DNA from: UMGS1696 sp964623635
Lineage (GTDB): Bacteria > Bacillota > Clostridia > Oscillospirales > CAG-272
DNA length: 64,000 nt
Direction: 5' to 3'
NCBI GenBank assembly: GCA_964623635.1
Contig: CAZUUA010000008.1
Coordinates: forward strand, 17,362-81,361
Positions 1 to 8,590 of this stretch are shown here, in pieces. The notes under the pieces were generated by a model. That model did not search any database. It was not told the origin of the DNA and saw nothing but the letters and a program-made list of their open reading frames with translations. Position 1 is the first letter of the stretch, and each line of letters starts with the position of its first letter. The position numbers and the translations under genes were made by a program.

Positions 1-22
1 GCATTGTGATGGTCTTCTTCAT
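1..22 (-). CDS. Start of a truncated minus-strand gene (product unknown)
   Basis: A minus-strand ATG at 22-20 is preceded by GAAAGGAAG at ribosome-site distance and opens MKKTITM before the window ends. The start looks like the n-region of a signal peptide, but seven residues cannot identify a product. An in-frame ATG seven codons upstream is an alternative start. It is co-directional with the alcohol dehydrogenase, about 100 bp downstream of its stop. Confidence 0.35.
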
Positions 23-122
23 GGTGATCTTCCTTTCAGCCATTGAATTCATCAAAATCGTCCAATTTTTTTGCGCTTTGTCAACGGGTACGCTCTCCTG
101 TGTCCGGCATAAAACGCACTTT

Positions 123-1256
123 TTATTTCACGAACAGTCTCTTGTAAATATCGGACATTTCCCCACGGGAGATCACATAGGGGCTGTTGGCGTAGTTTCC
201 GGCACCGGCCACCAGGTCGATCAGCTCCTCGGCTTTTTCGGCGGTCATGGTCAGCTCGGACAGTCCAGCCATAGTCGGGATCCGCAGTGCCATTTCTTCC
301 ACGGTGGTATCCATTGCCACGGCCAACTCATCGATGGCATTTTTGCCCACCTTGTTCAGGCGATTGTACCGGATGTAGGCACCCTCGAAGATGGCACAGG
401 CCTTGCCGTGGGGAATGCCGTAGGTCAGGGTCAGGCTATAGCCCAGGGGATGGGGAAAACCGGTGCCTGTATAGCTGATGGCAACACCGGCTGCCGTAGC
501 TGCATAGGCCAGTCTCTGCCGCTGCTTAGGCGTGAAGCCGCCACCGTCCCGTTCACCGGCACCGTCCTTGTCCAAAAACAGCACGTCCCACACCTCTCGT
601 GCGGCAAACACAGCGGCGCTCTGGCTATCCTCCGTAGACTTGGGCGACAGATAGGATTCCATAGCGTGTGCCAAGGCATCCAGAGCCGTGCTGACGCTGG
701 TGTCCCGGTCCATGGAGTAGGTGTACTTGGGGCAGACAAAGCTGTATTTCGGCCAGGATGTGGCGCTCTTGAAGGTCTTCTTTTTCAGACCGCCGGGCAG
801 TGTCAGTACCGCATAGGGAACCGCTTCACTGCCGGTGCCTGCGGTGGTGGGAATGGCGATCAGGGGCAGACCCGGGTTCGGCACCTTTTCACTGTCGTAA
901 ATGTCCAGCACATCGGCATCCGGGTTGGCCGCATAGGCAGCGATGGCCTTGGCACCGTCCAGCACCGATCCACCGCCGGCTGCGATGATGAAGTCACATC
1001 CGTTGTCCCGGCAGAACCGACCGCCTTCGTGACAGGTCTCGGCCAAAGGATTTTCGGTGATCCGGTTGAAGCGCACGTAAGGGATGGCGAGAGCGGCGAG
1101 GATCTCGTCTATGTCTGCCATGACACCACAGGCGTCTGCGCTGTGCCGACCGGTGACGACCAGTGCCTTCTTGCCCAGTGCGAACAGGTCCTTACCGGTA
1201 TCGAGACTTTCGTTCCCTAAAAATATTTTCACCGGTGCGTGTGTAGTAATGTCCAT
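123..1256 (-). CDS. Iron-containing alcohol dehydrogenase
   Basis: A 377-residue group III (iron-dependent) NAD(P)H alcohol dehydrogenase, probably cytoplasmic, interconverting an alcohol and an aldehyde or ketone; the substrate cannot be read from sequence. The dinucleotide-binding GGGSVLDGAKA lies near residue 95. The metal-ligand region holds DALAHAMESY and then FPHPLGYSL and GIPHGKA, giving the expected Asp and three His. I start at ATG 1256 because AAGGAGG lies 6 bases upstream; the reading frame opens 12 codons earlier without a ribosome site. The gene appears monocistronic or to lead into the truncated gene at the window edge. Length is normal for the family. Confidence 0.9.
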   Translation of the reverse strand: MDITTHAPVKIFLGNESLDTGKDLFALGKKALVVTGRHSADACGVMADIDEILAALAIPYVRFNRITENPLAETCHEGGRFCRDNGCDFIIAAGGGSVLDGAKAIAAYAANPDADVLDIYDSEKVPNPGLPLIAIPTTAGTGSEAVPYAVLTLPGGLKKKTFKSATSWPKYSFVCPKYTYSMDRDTSVSTALDALAHAMESYLSPKSTEDSQSAAVFAAREVWDVLFLDKDGAGERDGGGFTPKQRQRLAYAATAAGVAISYTGTGFPHPLGYSLTLTYGIPHGKACAIFEGAYIRYNRLNKVGKNAIDELAVAMDTTVEEMALRIPTMAGLSELTMTAEKAEELIDLVAGAGNYANSPYVISRGEMSDIYKRLFVK

Positions 1257-1339
1257 ATATCCTCCTTGTCCGTACATCCGCAGCAGATGCACGTGACGGT
1301 ATATTTTGATTGATAAGGCTTATTTTCCCATTTGATATA

Positions 1340-1369
1340 ATAGTATCACATTCGACCCGGTCTGCGCAA
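1340..1369 (-). promoter_or_regulatory. Candidate sigma-A promoter of the alcohol dehydrogenase
   Basis: On the minus strand TTGCGC (1369-1364) is followed after 18 bp by TACTAT (1345-1340), about 85 bp upstream of the start codon. Both boxes are imperfect. Confidence 0.4.
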
Positions 1370-1562
1370 GAGTGAAACAGCAGGATTTTTACCGAAATCT
1401 ACTGCATTCTTTTGGTGGTATTTCCTATATTGCCTGTCCGTGTCTCTATCTATCCACCATTTTCCCGGAGAAAGTTCCGTTTTCCGATCCGTCTTTTTCC
1501 TTGCATGGCAGCTTTTTATGCAAATTCTTTTTGTCTTTTTGGTAAATTCTTTCTCCGGATGG

Positions 1563-1591
1563 TTGTATTTTTCTGCGATCTGTGCTATCAT
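1563..1591 (+). promoter_or_regulatory. Candidate promoter of the secreted protein gene
   Basis: TTGTAT, a 17-bp spacer and TATCAT. The -10 box is 5/6 consensus and the -35 box is weak. It lies 120 bp upstream of the ATG at 1712. Confidence 0.4.
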
Positions 1592-1711
1592 ATAGATGGT
1601 ACTTTTGTTCCCATGGAAGAAGCATCTCCAACCGGACACAAAAATTTCCAAGAAGTGCTTGTGGGCATATGTCGCTATGCCTGCAGGACCCCATGAAAAG
1701 GAGAGATAGAT

Positions 1712-2308
1712 ATGAAAAACTGGCAGAAGATTTTTTGCGCACTGGCACTGATCGGTTCCATGGCTGCCACCGTGGCTGCTGAGGATGTGGTATCGGCCGA
1801 TGTGGAAGCAGATGTTGTTACTACGTCTGTAGAAGTTGTATCGGTAGAGCTGCCTACCTTTGTCCATGCCCAGCAGGTGGAGATCACCAGCTCCATGGCC
1901 TCCGACAACAGTGACCTGACCGGTCTGTACGATCTGGCAGACGACACCACCGTCACCTTTGCCGAAGCGGACAAGGGCGTACAGATCTCCATGACCACCA
2001 AAGAGGCCTTCCGTCTCCATTCCATCGTGGTGAACGAGACCGAGACCAAGTACGACGCTGCCCTGTACGCTTCCAAGGATGGCGAAAACTGGGTAGAAGT
2101 CAAGTTTGATACCATCGCCAAGGACGGCTTTGTGGTATACCAGGCAAAGGCACTGGGCAGAAAGTACAAGTTCTATCGTCTGGAAGCTACCACCGAAGAG
2201 GGGCAAGCGCTGTCCTTCCACACTCTGGCTATGTACGAAAAGGTCGATGACGTGTGGCCTTTCTCGCTGCGCCAGATGTTCCGTGCACCTGCCACACAGA
2301 GACAGTAA
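1712..2308 (+). CDS. Secreted protein of unknown function, discoidin-like fold possible
   Basis: A 198-residue protein with a signal peptide (MKNWQKIFCALALIGSMAA, cleavage near the AEDV that follows). The mature part is threonine/valine-rich at first. Residues about 100-175 hold alternating hydrophobic strands around YDAALYASKDGENWVEV and KYKFYRLEATTEEG. This pattern resembles F5/8 type C (discoidin-like) carbohydrate-binding modules, where a displacement of the form ASKDGxxW is typical; that assignment is an inference. AAGGAGAG lies 8 bases before the ATG. The gene stands alone and ends before a strong terminator. Confidence 0.7.
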   Translation: MKNWQKIFCALALIGSMAATVAAEDVVSADVEADVVTTSVEVVSVELPTFVHAQQVEITSSMASDNSDLTGLYDLADDTTVTFAEADKGVQISMTTKEAFRLHSIVVNETETKYDAALYASKDGENWVEVKFDTIAKDGFVVYQAKALGRKYKFYRLEATTEEGQALSFHTLAMYEKVDDVWPFSLRQMFRAPATQRQ

Positions 2309-2361
2309 GCACAAAAACACCAAGGCTCTATGACCGCTCCGGTCAGAGGCGCTTCGCAGAT

Positions 2362-2400
2362 AAAAAACGCCCCCAATCGGTTTTGTGATCGGGGGCTTTT
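2362..2400. terminator. Bidirectional intrinsic terminator
   Basis: GCCCCCAATC and GATCGGGGGC form a stem with one mismatch, flanked by A6 on the left and T4 on the right. It can end the secreted protein gene (plus) and spoVG (minus). Confidence 0.8.
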
Positions 2401-2494
2401 GTATGGGACAACGGACAGCCTCTGCCAAAAGCCTTTTGTCCGGTGCATGGGCAAAGGCTTTTGATGCATACAGGCTTTGTGGCCGGGCTTTTGC

Positions 2495-2791
2495 TCAGGA
2501 AAATATCTCTTCCTCCAGCTCGCCGGCCGTCTGCTTTGCCAGCTCTTCTTCGTAGGCGTGCAGCACCGCTTCCTCCAGTTCGCCACGGAATGTGGCATTG
2601 ATGGGATGTACGATATCCCGGTAGGTCCCGTCCGGGTTCTTGCGGCTGGGCATCACGATGAAGTTCTTATCTCTCACACTGATAACCTTGATGTCATGCA
2701 GGGCCAGCTGACCGTCAAAGGTGACGGATACGATCGCTTTCATCGGGCCCTCTTCAAATAGCTTTCTAACTTTAATATCGGTGATTACCAT
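2495..2791 (-). CDS. spoVG: Septation regulator / RNA-binding protein SpoVG
   Basis: A 98-residue SpoVG homologue. In Bacillus it affects asymmetric septation and in other Firmicutes it acts as a small RNA/DNA-binding regulator. Diagnostic segments are the N-terminal VTDIKVRKL-like strand (here ITDIKVRKLFEEGPMKAIVSVTFD), MPSRKNPDG and YRDIVHPIN. The acidic C-terminal tail (GELEEEIFS) is typical. GGAGG lies 4 bases upstream of the ATG. It is transcribed away from murC, sharing a 300-bp divergent intergenic region, and ends in the bidirectional terminator. Confidence 0.95.
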   Translation of the reverse strand: MVITDIKVRKLFEEGPMKAIVSVTFDGQLALHDIKVISVRDKNFIVMPSRKNPDGTYRDIVHPINATFRGELEEAVLHAYEEELAKQTAGELEEEIFS

Positions 2792-2829
2792 GTGTCCTCC
2801 AGTTCATTCAGGTCATTCATATAGATTTT

Positions 2830-2914
2830 GATACGCTGATTGTACTTAACAGCATATAGGCGATGGGATCTACCGCATTGTAAACGAAAATCAATCACAT
2901 CAGCGTTGCCTATA
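2830..2914. repeat. Miniature inverted-repeat element, copy 1
   Basis: An 85-bp stretch between spoVG and murC ends in inverted ATACGCTGAT and ATCAGCGTTGCC. Together with GCTGTTAA on the minus strand, these motifs recur at 11021-11119 upstream of serC. This looks like a degenerate non-autonomous element or mobile RNA hairpin; the assignment rests on only two copies. Confidence 0.4.
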
Positions 2915-3093
2915 GTATACACCACTTTTGTGAAATCCATACGATAGAAAATTGGACGGTTTTTTAAATTACTGTTTACATTTTTATTGAATATGATTTA
3001 CGATTCGTGAACGCTGAAACATACGCTGCCAGACAGGGGTCATCTGCTCCTGTCCGTATCCAAAACCACACCAGACAAAGGAGAACTCTGTAT

Positions 3094-4530
3094 ATGGCAC
3101 TGCCCAACACACATATGGGTCCTGAAGCGATTGGGGCCTTGCTGGATGGCAAAAAGAACCTGTTTTTTGACGGCATCGGCGGCATCAGCATGAACGCACT
3201 TGCCCATATTGCGGCACTGCGCGGACATCATGTCTCCGGCTATGACCGTGCCCCCTCTCCCATCACCAAGCGGCTGGAGCAGGCTGGGATCACGGTCTAC
3301 TACACAGCGGATCCGGTGCATATGCAGGGCTGTGATGCACTGATCTACACCGTGGCCATGGGCGAAGACAATCCCGAATATCGCTATGCCGGCGTCCATG
3401 GGATCCCTCGCATTTCCCGTGCGGACTTCCTTGGCTACATCATGTCCGGCTACAGAGAGCGCATCGGCATCTCCGGCACCCACGGCAAATCCACCACCAC
3501 CGGCATGGTCGCCCAGATCCTGATCGAAGCCGGTGTAGATCCCACGGTGTTCAACGGTGCGGAGATGAAGGTGACCGGCACCGTGGATCGGATCGGCGGG
3601 GACGACTATTTCGCCTTTGAGGCCTGCGAATACATGGACTCCTTCTTAGACTTTTGTCCCACCATCGCCATTGTGCTGAACATCGAGTTAGACCACGTGG
3701 ACTACTTTCCTTCCCTGAACGCCATCAAGCATTCCTTCACGGATTTTATGAATAGAACCGGCCCCGGCGGCTATGCGGTGGTCAATGCCAACGATCCCGA
3801 TTGTCTGGAGGCGGCACAGAAATACACCGGTCAGCTGGTCACCTTTGGCAACCGAAACCCGCTGGCGGACTATTGGTCCACGAACATCACCACCGACCAT
3901 GGCCGTGCGTCCTTTGACGTGATGCATCGGAACGCCAACGAGGCCGAGCCTGCCCGGCTGGCCACGGTGCATTTGCAGATCCCCGGTAAGCACAACATCA
4001 GCGATGCTCTGGCCGCCTTTGCCGCTTGCCATCTCTGTGGCATCGAACCGGAGACCATTGCCGCCGGTCTGGGACATTATGCCGGGATCTGCCGCCGGAT
4101 GGATCATATCGGACAAACGACCACCGGTGCGGATGTGTACACCGACTATGCCCACCATCCCACGGAGATCGAAGCAACTCTGTCCGGTGCGGCCGCTATG
4201 GGGTACAGCCACCTGACCGTATGCTTCCAGCCACACACCTACTCCCGCACCGCCCAGCTCTTCGACGATTTTGTCCGGGCTTTGTCCGAATCGGCAGCCG
4301 ACGGGATCGTGCTGTGTGACATCTACGCCGCCCGGGAGACCAACACCTACGGCGTGACCTCGGAACAACTGGCCGCCGCTGTCTGTGCCAAAGGCAAGCC
4401 CTGCCGTGTGTTCCACGATTTTGACACCGCTGCCGCCTATTGTACCACGGTAACGCCCGCAGACGGTATGGTACTGATCATGGGTGCAGGGGATGTGATC
4501 CAGGTGGGAGAAACGATAATCCAAAAATAA
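3094..4530 (+). CDS. murC: UDP-N-acetylmuramate--L-alanine ligase
   Basis: A 478-residue cytoplasmic Mur ligase that adds L-alanine to UDP-MurNAc using ATP, the first peptide step of peptidoglycan synthesis. The N-terminal UDP-binding domain has GIGGISMNALA near residue 25. The ATP loop GTHGKSTT is near residue 128, the central domain has ELDHVDYF, and the C-terminal domain has DYAHHPTEI. The start at 3094 is chosen because AAAGGAG lies 10 bases upstream; the frame is open 29 codons further but without a ribosome site. It stands alone, away from the other mur genes, and is followed by a strong terminator. Confidence 0.95.
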   Translation: MALPNTHMGPEAIGALLDGKKNLFFDGIGGISMNALAHIAALRGHHVSGYDRAPSPITKRLEQAGITVYYTADPVHMQGCDALIYTVAMGEDNPEYRYAGVHGIPRISRADFLGYIMSGYRERIGISGTHGKSTTTGMVAQILIEAGVDPTVFNGAEMKVTGTVDRIGGDDYFAFEACEYMDSFLDFCPTIAIVLNIELDHVDYFPSLNAIKHSFTDFMNRTGPGGYAVVNANDPDCLEAAQKYTGQLVTFGNRNPLADYWSTNITTDHGRASFDVMHRNANEAEPARLATVHLQIPGKHNISDALAAFAACHLCGIEPETIAAGLGHYAGICRRMDHIGQTTTGADVYTDYAHHPTEIEATLSGAAAMGYSHLTVCFQPHTYSRTAQLFDDFVRALSESAADGIVLCDIYAARETNTYGVTSEQLAAAVCAKGKPCRVFHDFDTAAAYCTTVTPADGMVLIMGAGDVIQVGETIIQK

Positions 4531-4541
4531 TATACCAAAAC

Positions 4542-4591
4542 AAAAAAGTACCGTATCGTCCGTAGGCAAAACGAAGGATACGGTACTTTTT
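4542..4591. terminator. Bidirectional intrinsic terminator
   Basis: A perfect 14-bp stem (AAAAGTACCGTATC with GATACGGTACTTTT) sits between the convergent murC and XRE genes. Confidence 0.9.
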
Positions 4592-4602
4592 GTGTTCTGC
4601 TT

Positions 4603-5337
4603 TTACAGTTCGTCTCGCTTCTGATACAGCCACAGGGCCAAGGCAACACCGCCAATCACACCCAAAAGGCCGATGACGATCATACAGTTTGCCAAAGCAC
4701 TCACCGGGTTGTTGGCAAGAACGGTCTGTGTCATGCTGTCTGCACCGCCAAGACCCAGCTGTGTCTGGATCGCATCGGCCATAGCACCGGTGACCGGATT
4801 GCCGGACTGGTCGTAGATGACCATACCGCCGGATGCGCCAAAGGGACTGCCAAAGTCCATGGAATCGGTCAGTCTGACCATGCTGCCCACAGCCGCCTTG
4901 GCTATGCCGCCGATCAGTGCGATCCCACCACTGCCGCACGCCACATAGACGCCGGTCAGCCAACCCCAGCGACTCGCCAGCTTGGCAAGAATACCCGGCA
5001 GCCTATCCAGCATATCCCCTTGTGCCTGCTGACCTTCTCTCTGCGCCGACACCGGTGATCCCGTTGTACCCTGCGTTGTCGGATCGGCTTCGGCTTTTTC
5101 GGCTGTGTCCGCAGATCCTGTGGAAAAGTCGGTACTTTCCCCATCCTCGTCAAGCAGCCAGTCGATGGATACACCCAGGGCTTTGGCAAGACCGGGCAGC
5201 TTCGATGTCTCCGGCAGTGCTTCGCCGTTTTCCCATTTGGAGATGGTCTGCCGGGAAACGCCAAGCTGCTCTGCCAGTCCGTCCTGACTCAATCCTGCTT
5301 TCTTCCGACAGGTGTATATTTTCTCTGCAAATTTCAT
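4603..5337 (-). CDS. XRE-family transcriptional regulator with C-terminal membrane segments
   Basis: 244 residues. Residues 1-60 form a Cro/CI-type helix-turn-helix (KKAGLSQDGLAEQLGVSRQT then ISKWENGEALP). A charged linker rich in Thr, Gln and Ala follows. Two hydrophobic stretches lie near residues 130-155 (GVYVACGSGGIALIGGIA) and 215-238 (MIVIGLLGVIGGVALALWLY), so the protein is probably membrane-anchored. Such XRE-membrane fusions are common in Clostridia, usually without known ligands. The start at 5337 follows GAGAGGGACAC; the longer frame upstream has no ribosome site. Target genes are unknown, and autoregulation is only an inference. Confidence 0.8.
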   Translation of the reverse strand: MKFAEKIYTCRKKAGLSQDGLAEQLGVSRQTISKWENGEALPETSKLPGLAKALGVSIDWLLDEDGESTDFSTGSADTAEKAEADPTTQGTTGSPVSAQREGQQAQGDMLDRLPGILAKLASRWGWLTGVYVACGSGGIALIGGIAKAAVGSMVRLTDSMDFGSPFGASGGMVIYDQSGNPVTGAMADAIQTQLGLGGADSMTQTVLANNPVSALANCMIVIGLLGVIGGVALALWLYQKRDEL

Positions 5338-5487
5338 ACTGTGTCCCTCTCTGTGTGGTTCGTTCACGGAAAGTATACCATATTTCCGGTGGCAATGCAA
5401 TATCGTCCCCTTACCACTTTCGCAACCCACAGTTGCGCTTGTACACAAAAGGAGACCGCAGGTCTGCGTCTGTCATCTCCTGAGTGT

Positions 5488-6717
5488 TTATCGGATCTCT
5501 CTTGCCTCCAGATAGTATCGTTTGCTTCGGGCTTCACCCATGGAGAAGGTCTTCCGTGGGGTCGTACCGTGGTTTTCCACGTAGGCAAACAGATCGCTCT
5601 TTGCCAGCGTATCGAACAGGAACCCCATGCATCCTTCTTCTTTGGCTAAGGTACACAAATCGTCTTCCCCGTGGATGTAGTCGCACACCACATTGCTGTG
5701 GGCCGCTATATAGCCGTCGATCCAGTTCTGCAGCGTCCCCACCGTCAGGGCATGGGTGATCGTTGTGAAGTGCCGCACTTCTGTGGTCTCTCCTGTGCAC
5801 ACCGTAATGGTCTGCTCGCCTGCACCGGAAGCGGTCACCTTTGTCAGCTCTGCCAGCACGTCCGCCGGGTCGCAGTGGGCCAACAGTCGATAGATGGGCT
5901 CGAACACCAGGGATTCATCGTCCAGTGCCGTGATCTCGCACAGGGCATAGCGTGCCGAATGGGACATGGCAGCATCGTTGCCCAGTGTCGCTTTGACGGC
6001 TTCGTAGTGAGCCTTGGCCGCTGCCAGAGAGTGGTTGCCGTCTCCCATGGCGTACACGACACCACCGGCTTTTTTCACTTCGTAGGCCGTCAGCTTGTCC
6101 ACCAACGTATCCAGTGCATCCCCGGTCACAGCCCAGCCGGCTATGTGTCCGCCGCCCAGCATCAAATCAAAATCGTACAAGGACGACAGCGCTGTTTTTT
6201 CCTGTGCCAGCCAGCCGAACACATCGGTGTCCCGGTCGTCCATGAGCACCAGAATATGGGGCAGCTCTACGGCCGCTTCGGCACGGATCTTCTGCCGTGG
6301 TGGGATCCGCTCCAAAATGGTGGCTTCTGTGGCACGGATGGGAGACGCAGAATCGGCAGCATAGTTGTAGGCTTCCAGATCGATCTTCCCCACCATGCCG
6401 TGGCGCAGAGACCCATCGGGCAATGTGCGCTCTACATACACGATCCCGTCAAAGGCTTCCATGGCAGACGGGTCAAAGGTCTCCATGTGATCGTGGATCT
6501 CTGCCGTATGGGGCGCTTCCTTGTCCGTACCCAGATAGGATTCCGGCAAAATGTAGTCGTAGGCAGAGGGTGCGCCATCGATGTACGCTACGCATTCGTT
6601 CCAATATTCCATTTGTGACGTGAACTGGTCACAGGCGATGACTGCCCATTTTTGCCAGTCGGCAGCGGTTTTTGCCCGGGGCAGCAGCATATGGGCAGGT
6701 GAAAAAATAGTTGACAT
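5488..6717 (-). CDS. DUF1015 family protein
   Basis: A 409-residue cytoplasmic protein of the DUF1015 family (unknown function, proposed kinase-like). The hallmark GDGNHSLAAAKAHYE is near residue 200, preceded by YVERTLPDGSLRHGMVG. The family is often found next to serC and serA. Here those genes are 1.9 kb away on the same strand, with two plus-strand genes in between. GTGAGG lies 7 bases before the ATG and a consensus promoter stands at 6759-6787, so it is transcribed by itself. Confidence 0.85.
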   Translation of the reverse strand: MSTIFSPAHMLLPRAKTAADWQKWAVIACDQFTSQMEYWNECVAYIDGAPSAYDYILPESYLGTDKEAPHTAEIHDHMETFDPSAMEAFDGIVYVERTLPDGSLRHGMVGKIDLEAYNYAADSASPIRATEATILERIPPRQKIRAEAAVELPHILVLMDDRDTDVFGWLAQEKTALSSLYDFDLMLGGGHIAGWAVTGDALDTLVDKLTAYEVKKAGGVVYAMGDGNHSLAAAKAHYEAVKATLGNDAAMSHSARYALCEITALDDESLVFEPIYRLLAHCDPADVLAELTKVTASGAGEQTITVCTGETTEVRHFTTITHALTVGTLQNWIDGYIAAHSNVVCDYIHGEDDLCTLAKEEGCMGFLFDTLAKSDLFAYVENHGTTPRKTFSMGEARSKRYYLEAREIR

Positions 6718-6758
6718 AATAATTCCTCACAAGGTGTAGGTGTATGGTATATGGTATT

Positions 6759-6787
6759 ATTATATCGTTTTTTTGTCGGGATGTCAA
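6759..6787 (-). promoter_or_regulatory. Consensus sigma-A promoter of the DUF1015 gene
   Basis: On the minus strand TTGACA (6787-6782), a 17-bp spacer and TATAAT (6764-6759), about 45 bp upstream of the ATG. Confidence 0.8.
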
Positions 6788-6913
6788 TGGGAATGCACAT
6801 ATGCGCCACGGATTTTTCTCCTGCTGTTTTTCTCAAAATTTTGCCCGACCGGGAACAAATCTGCCGCCTTTTTCGTCTTAGAGAAAAAGCGATCCTGCAA
6901 AGGAGGATTTTCT

Positions 6914-7927
6914 ATGAAGCTACACCTGCGCTATTCCCTGCTGTTTGCCCTGATCCTTTTCCTGCCACTGACCGGCTGCGGTGCCTCCTCCAAGAGCGAT
7001 ATGGCCGTCACGGAAGCCTATGCCGCACCGTCTATGGAGGAAGTGTACTATGCGGAGGATATGGAAAATGGGATGTTTGATGACACCGCATCCTTTTCCG
7101 CTACCAGTACGACCGGCAGTACTGCGGCAAACACCAGTGCCACCGCCGGCGCAAACGACCTTGCCAACCGGAAGCTGATCCGGGAAGCATCCCTGACAGT
7201 GGAGACCAAGACCTATGACGATTTTGTTGCCCAGCTGGAACAGCAGCTTGCCACCTATGGTGCGTACGTGCAAAATGCAGAGACCAACGGCAATGCAGAG
7301 CGTGGCAATCGTTGGGCCTATTACACGATCCGTGTGCCGGCTGACCGGTACGACACGCTGCTGTCCTCGGTGTCCTCTCTGGGGAACGTGACCTACAAAA
7401 GCGAAAATATCCAAGACGTGACCATGGCGTACACGGACACAGAAGCCAAGATCCGTGCGCTGAAGGTCGAAGAAGAGACACTGCTGGGAATCCTGGCGAA
7501 ATGCGAAAACGTAGCGGACGTGATCACGGTGCAAAGCCGGATCTCTGAGGTGCAGTACCAGCTGGACAGCTACAATTCCACGCTCAGACAGTACGACAAT
7601 TTGATCTCCTACTGCACCATCGATCTGATCATCGATGAGGTGGAAAGAGTGTCCATTCCGGTGGCAGAAAAGACCGTGGGACAGCGGATCCGGGAAGACC
7701 TGGCGGACAACTGCGAAGACATCATAGAGGATGCCAAGGACTTTGCCGTGTGGTTCGTGTCGTCTCTGCCATATTTTGGGATCTGGCTGGTGATCTTAGC
7801 GGCCGTGCTTCTGTTGGCGCTGGGACTGGGCAGACGTTCCCACCGGAAGCTGCAGGAAAGACAACAGCAGCGCCGGAACCATGCAGCTGCGTCTTCCGAT
7901 ACGGAGTCAGGACCCGATGAAAAATAA
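6914..7927 (+). CDS. DUF4349 domain lipoprotein
   Basis: 337 residues. The lipoprotein signal ends at the lipobox LTGC (Cys near residue 22). A low-complexity Thr/Ala/Ser linker follows. The DUF4349 domain (about residues 85-310) contains ANRKLIREASLTVETK, a predicted coiled coil (VEEETLLGILAKCENVADV) and a C-terminal transmembrane helix around WLVILAAVLLLALGLG. The protein is probably anchored at both ends outside the membrane; function is unknown. AAAGGAGG precedes the ATG at 6914. Its last codons overlap the start of the SanA-like gene by 11 bp, so the two are translationally coupled. Confidence 0.85.
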   Translation: MKLHLRYSLLFALILFLPLTGCGASSKSDMAVTEAYAAPSMEEVYYAEDMENGMFDDTASFSATSTTGSTAANTSATAGANDLANRKLIREASLTVETKTYDDFVAQLEQQLATYGAYVQNAETNGNAERGNRWAYYTIRVPADRYDTLLSSVSSLGNVTYKSENIQDVTMAYTDTEAKIRALKVEEETLLGILAKCENVADVITVQSRISEVQYQLDSYNSTLRQYDNLISYCTIDLIIDEVERVSIPVAEKTVGQRIREDLADNCEDIIEDAKDFAVWFVSSLPYFGIWLVILAAVLLLALGLGRRSHRKLQERQQQRRNHAAASSDTESGPDEK

Positions 7928-8531
7928 GCGCACTTTCCAGAAACGTTGGCTTTTTGCCATAGGGATCCTGTGTCTGTGTGGCGTGCTGGCGGTCGCAGGG
8001 ATCAATCTTTGGGTGATCGAGGGGACACGGGATCGGGTATACGATCTGGACAACGTGCCGTCTTTGACCGGATACGACTGCATACTGGTACTGGGTGCCG
8101 GCGTAAAACCGGATGGATCGCCGTCGGATATGCTGTACGACCGGGTATCCACGGCACTGACGCTGTATCACAAGTATGCCGACACACCCACGGTGCTGCT
8201 CATGAGCGGAGACAACAGCGGCCCGGACTACAATGAGGTGGGCTGTATGCAGTCTCTTGCCTTGGATGATGGGGTGCCGGAAAATGACGTGTGGCTGGAT
8301 CACAAAGGCTTTTCCACCGGCGAATCCCTGTACCGTGCCAAGACGGAATTTGGTGTACAAAAGGTTGTGATCGTGACCCAGGGCTATCACCTGTACCGGG
8401 CGCTCTATATTGCCGACCGGCTGGGTCTGGATGCCATCGGTGTGTCGGCCGATCTGCGTTCCTATCGTGGGCAGCTTTGGCGAGACGCACGGGAAGCCGC
8501 TGCCAGAGTGAAGGATGTACTGGTACAGTAA
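7917..8531 (+). CDS. SanA/YdcF-like DUF218 membrane protein
   Basis: 204 residues. One N-terminal transmembrane helix (WLFAIGILCLCGVLAVAGIN) is followed by a DUF218 domain: CILVLGAGVKPDGSPSDMLYDR, LLMSGDNSGPDYNE and VIVTQGYHLYRALYIADRLGL. SanA relatives are implicated in envelope barrier function in enterobacteria, where the catalytic activity is unknown. The start at 7917 lies inside the end of the DUF4349 gene with GGAGTCAGG upstream. A hairpin terminator follows directly. An envelope role for both genes is an inference from their topology. Confidence 0.8.
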   Translation: MKNKRTFQKRWLFAIGILCLCGVLAVAGINLWVIEGTRDRVYDLDNVPSLTGYDCILVLGAGVKPDGSPSDMLYDRVSTALTLYHKYADTPTVLLMSGDNSGPDYNEVGCMQSLALDDGVPENDVWLDHKGFSTGESLYRAKTEFGVQKVVIVTQGYHLYRALYIADRLGLDAIGVSADLRSYRGQLWRDAREAAARVKDVLVQ

Positions 8532-8535
8532 ATCG

Positions 8536-8573
8536 AAAAACAGGTACTACACGCAGCAGTACCTGTTTTCTTT
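8536..8573. terminator. Bidirectional intrinsic terminator
   Basis: A 12-bp stem (AAAACAGGTACT with AGTACCTGTTTT) between the convergent sanA-like gene and serA. Confidence 0.85.
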
Positions 8574-8590
8574 TATCTATTGCTATTGTA

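Larger units (their letters stand above)
1257..1711. other. Divergent intergenic region between adh and the secreted protein
   Basis: This 455-bp stretch contains no ORF I would defend. It holds a candidate minus-strand promoter for the dehydrogenase (1340-1369) and a candidate plus-strand promoter for the secreted protein (1563-1591). The rest is T-rich on the plus strand and shows no conserved RNA structure that I recognise. Confidence 0.5.
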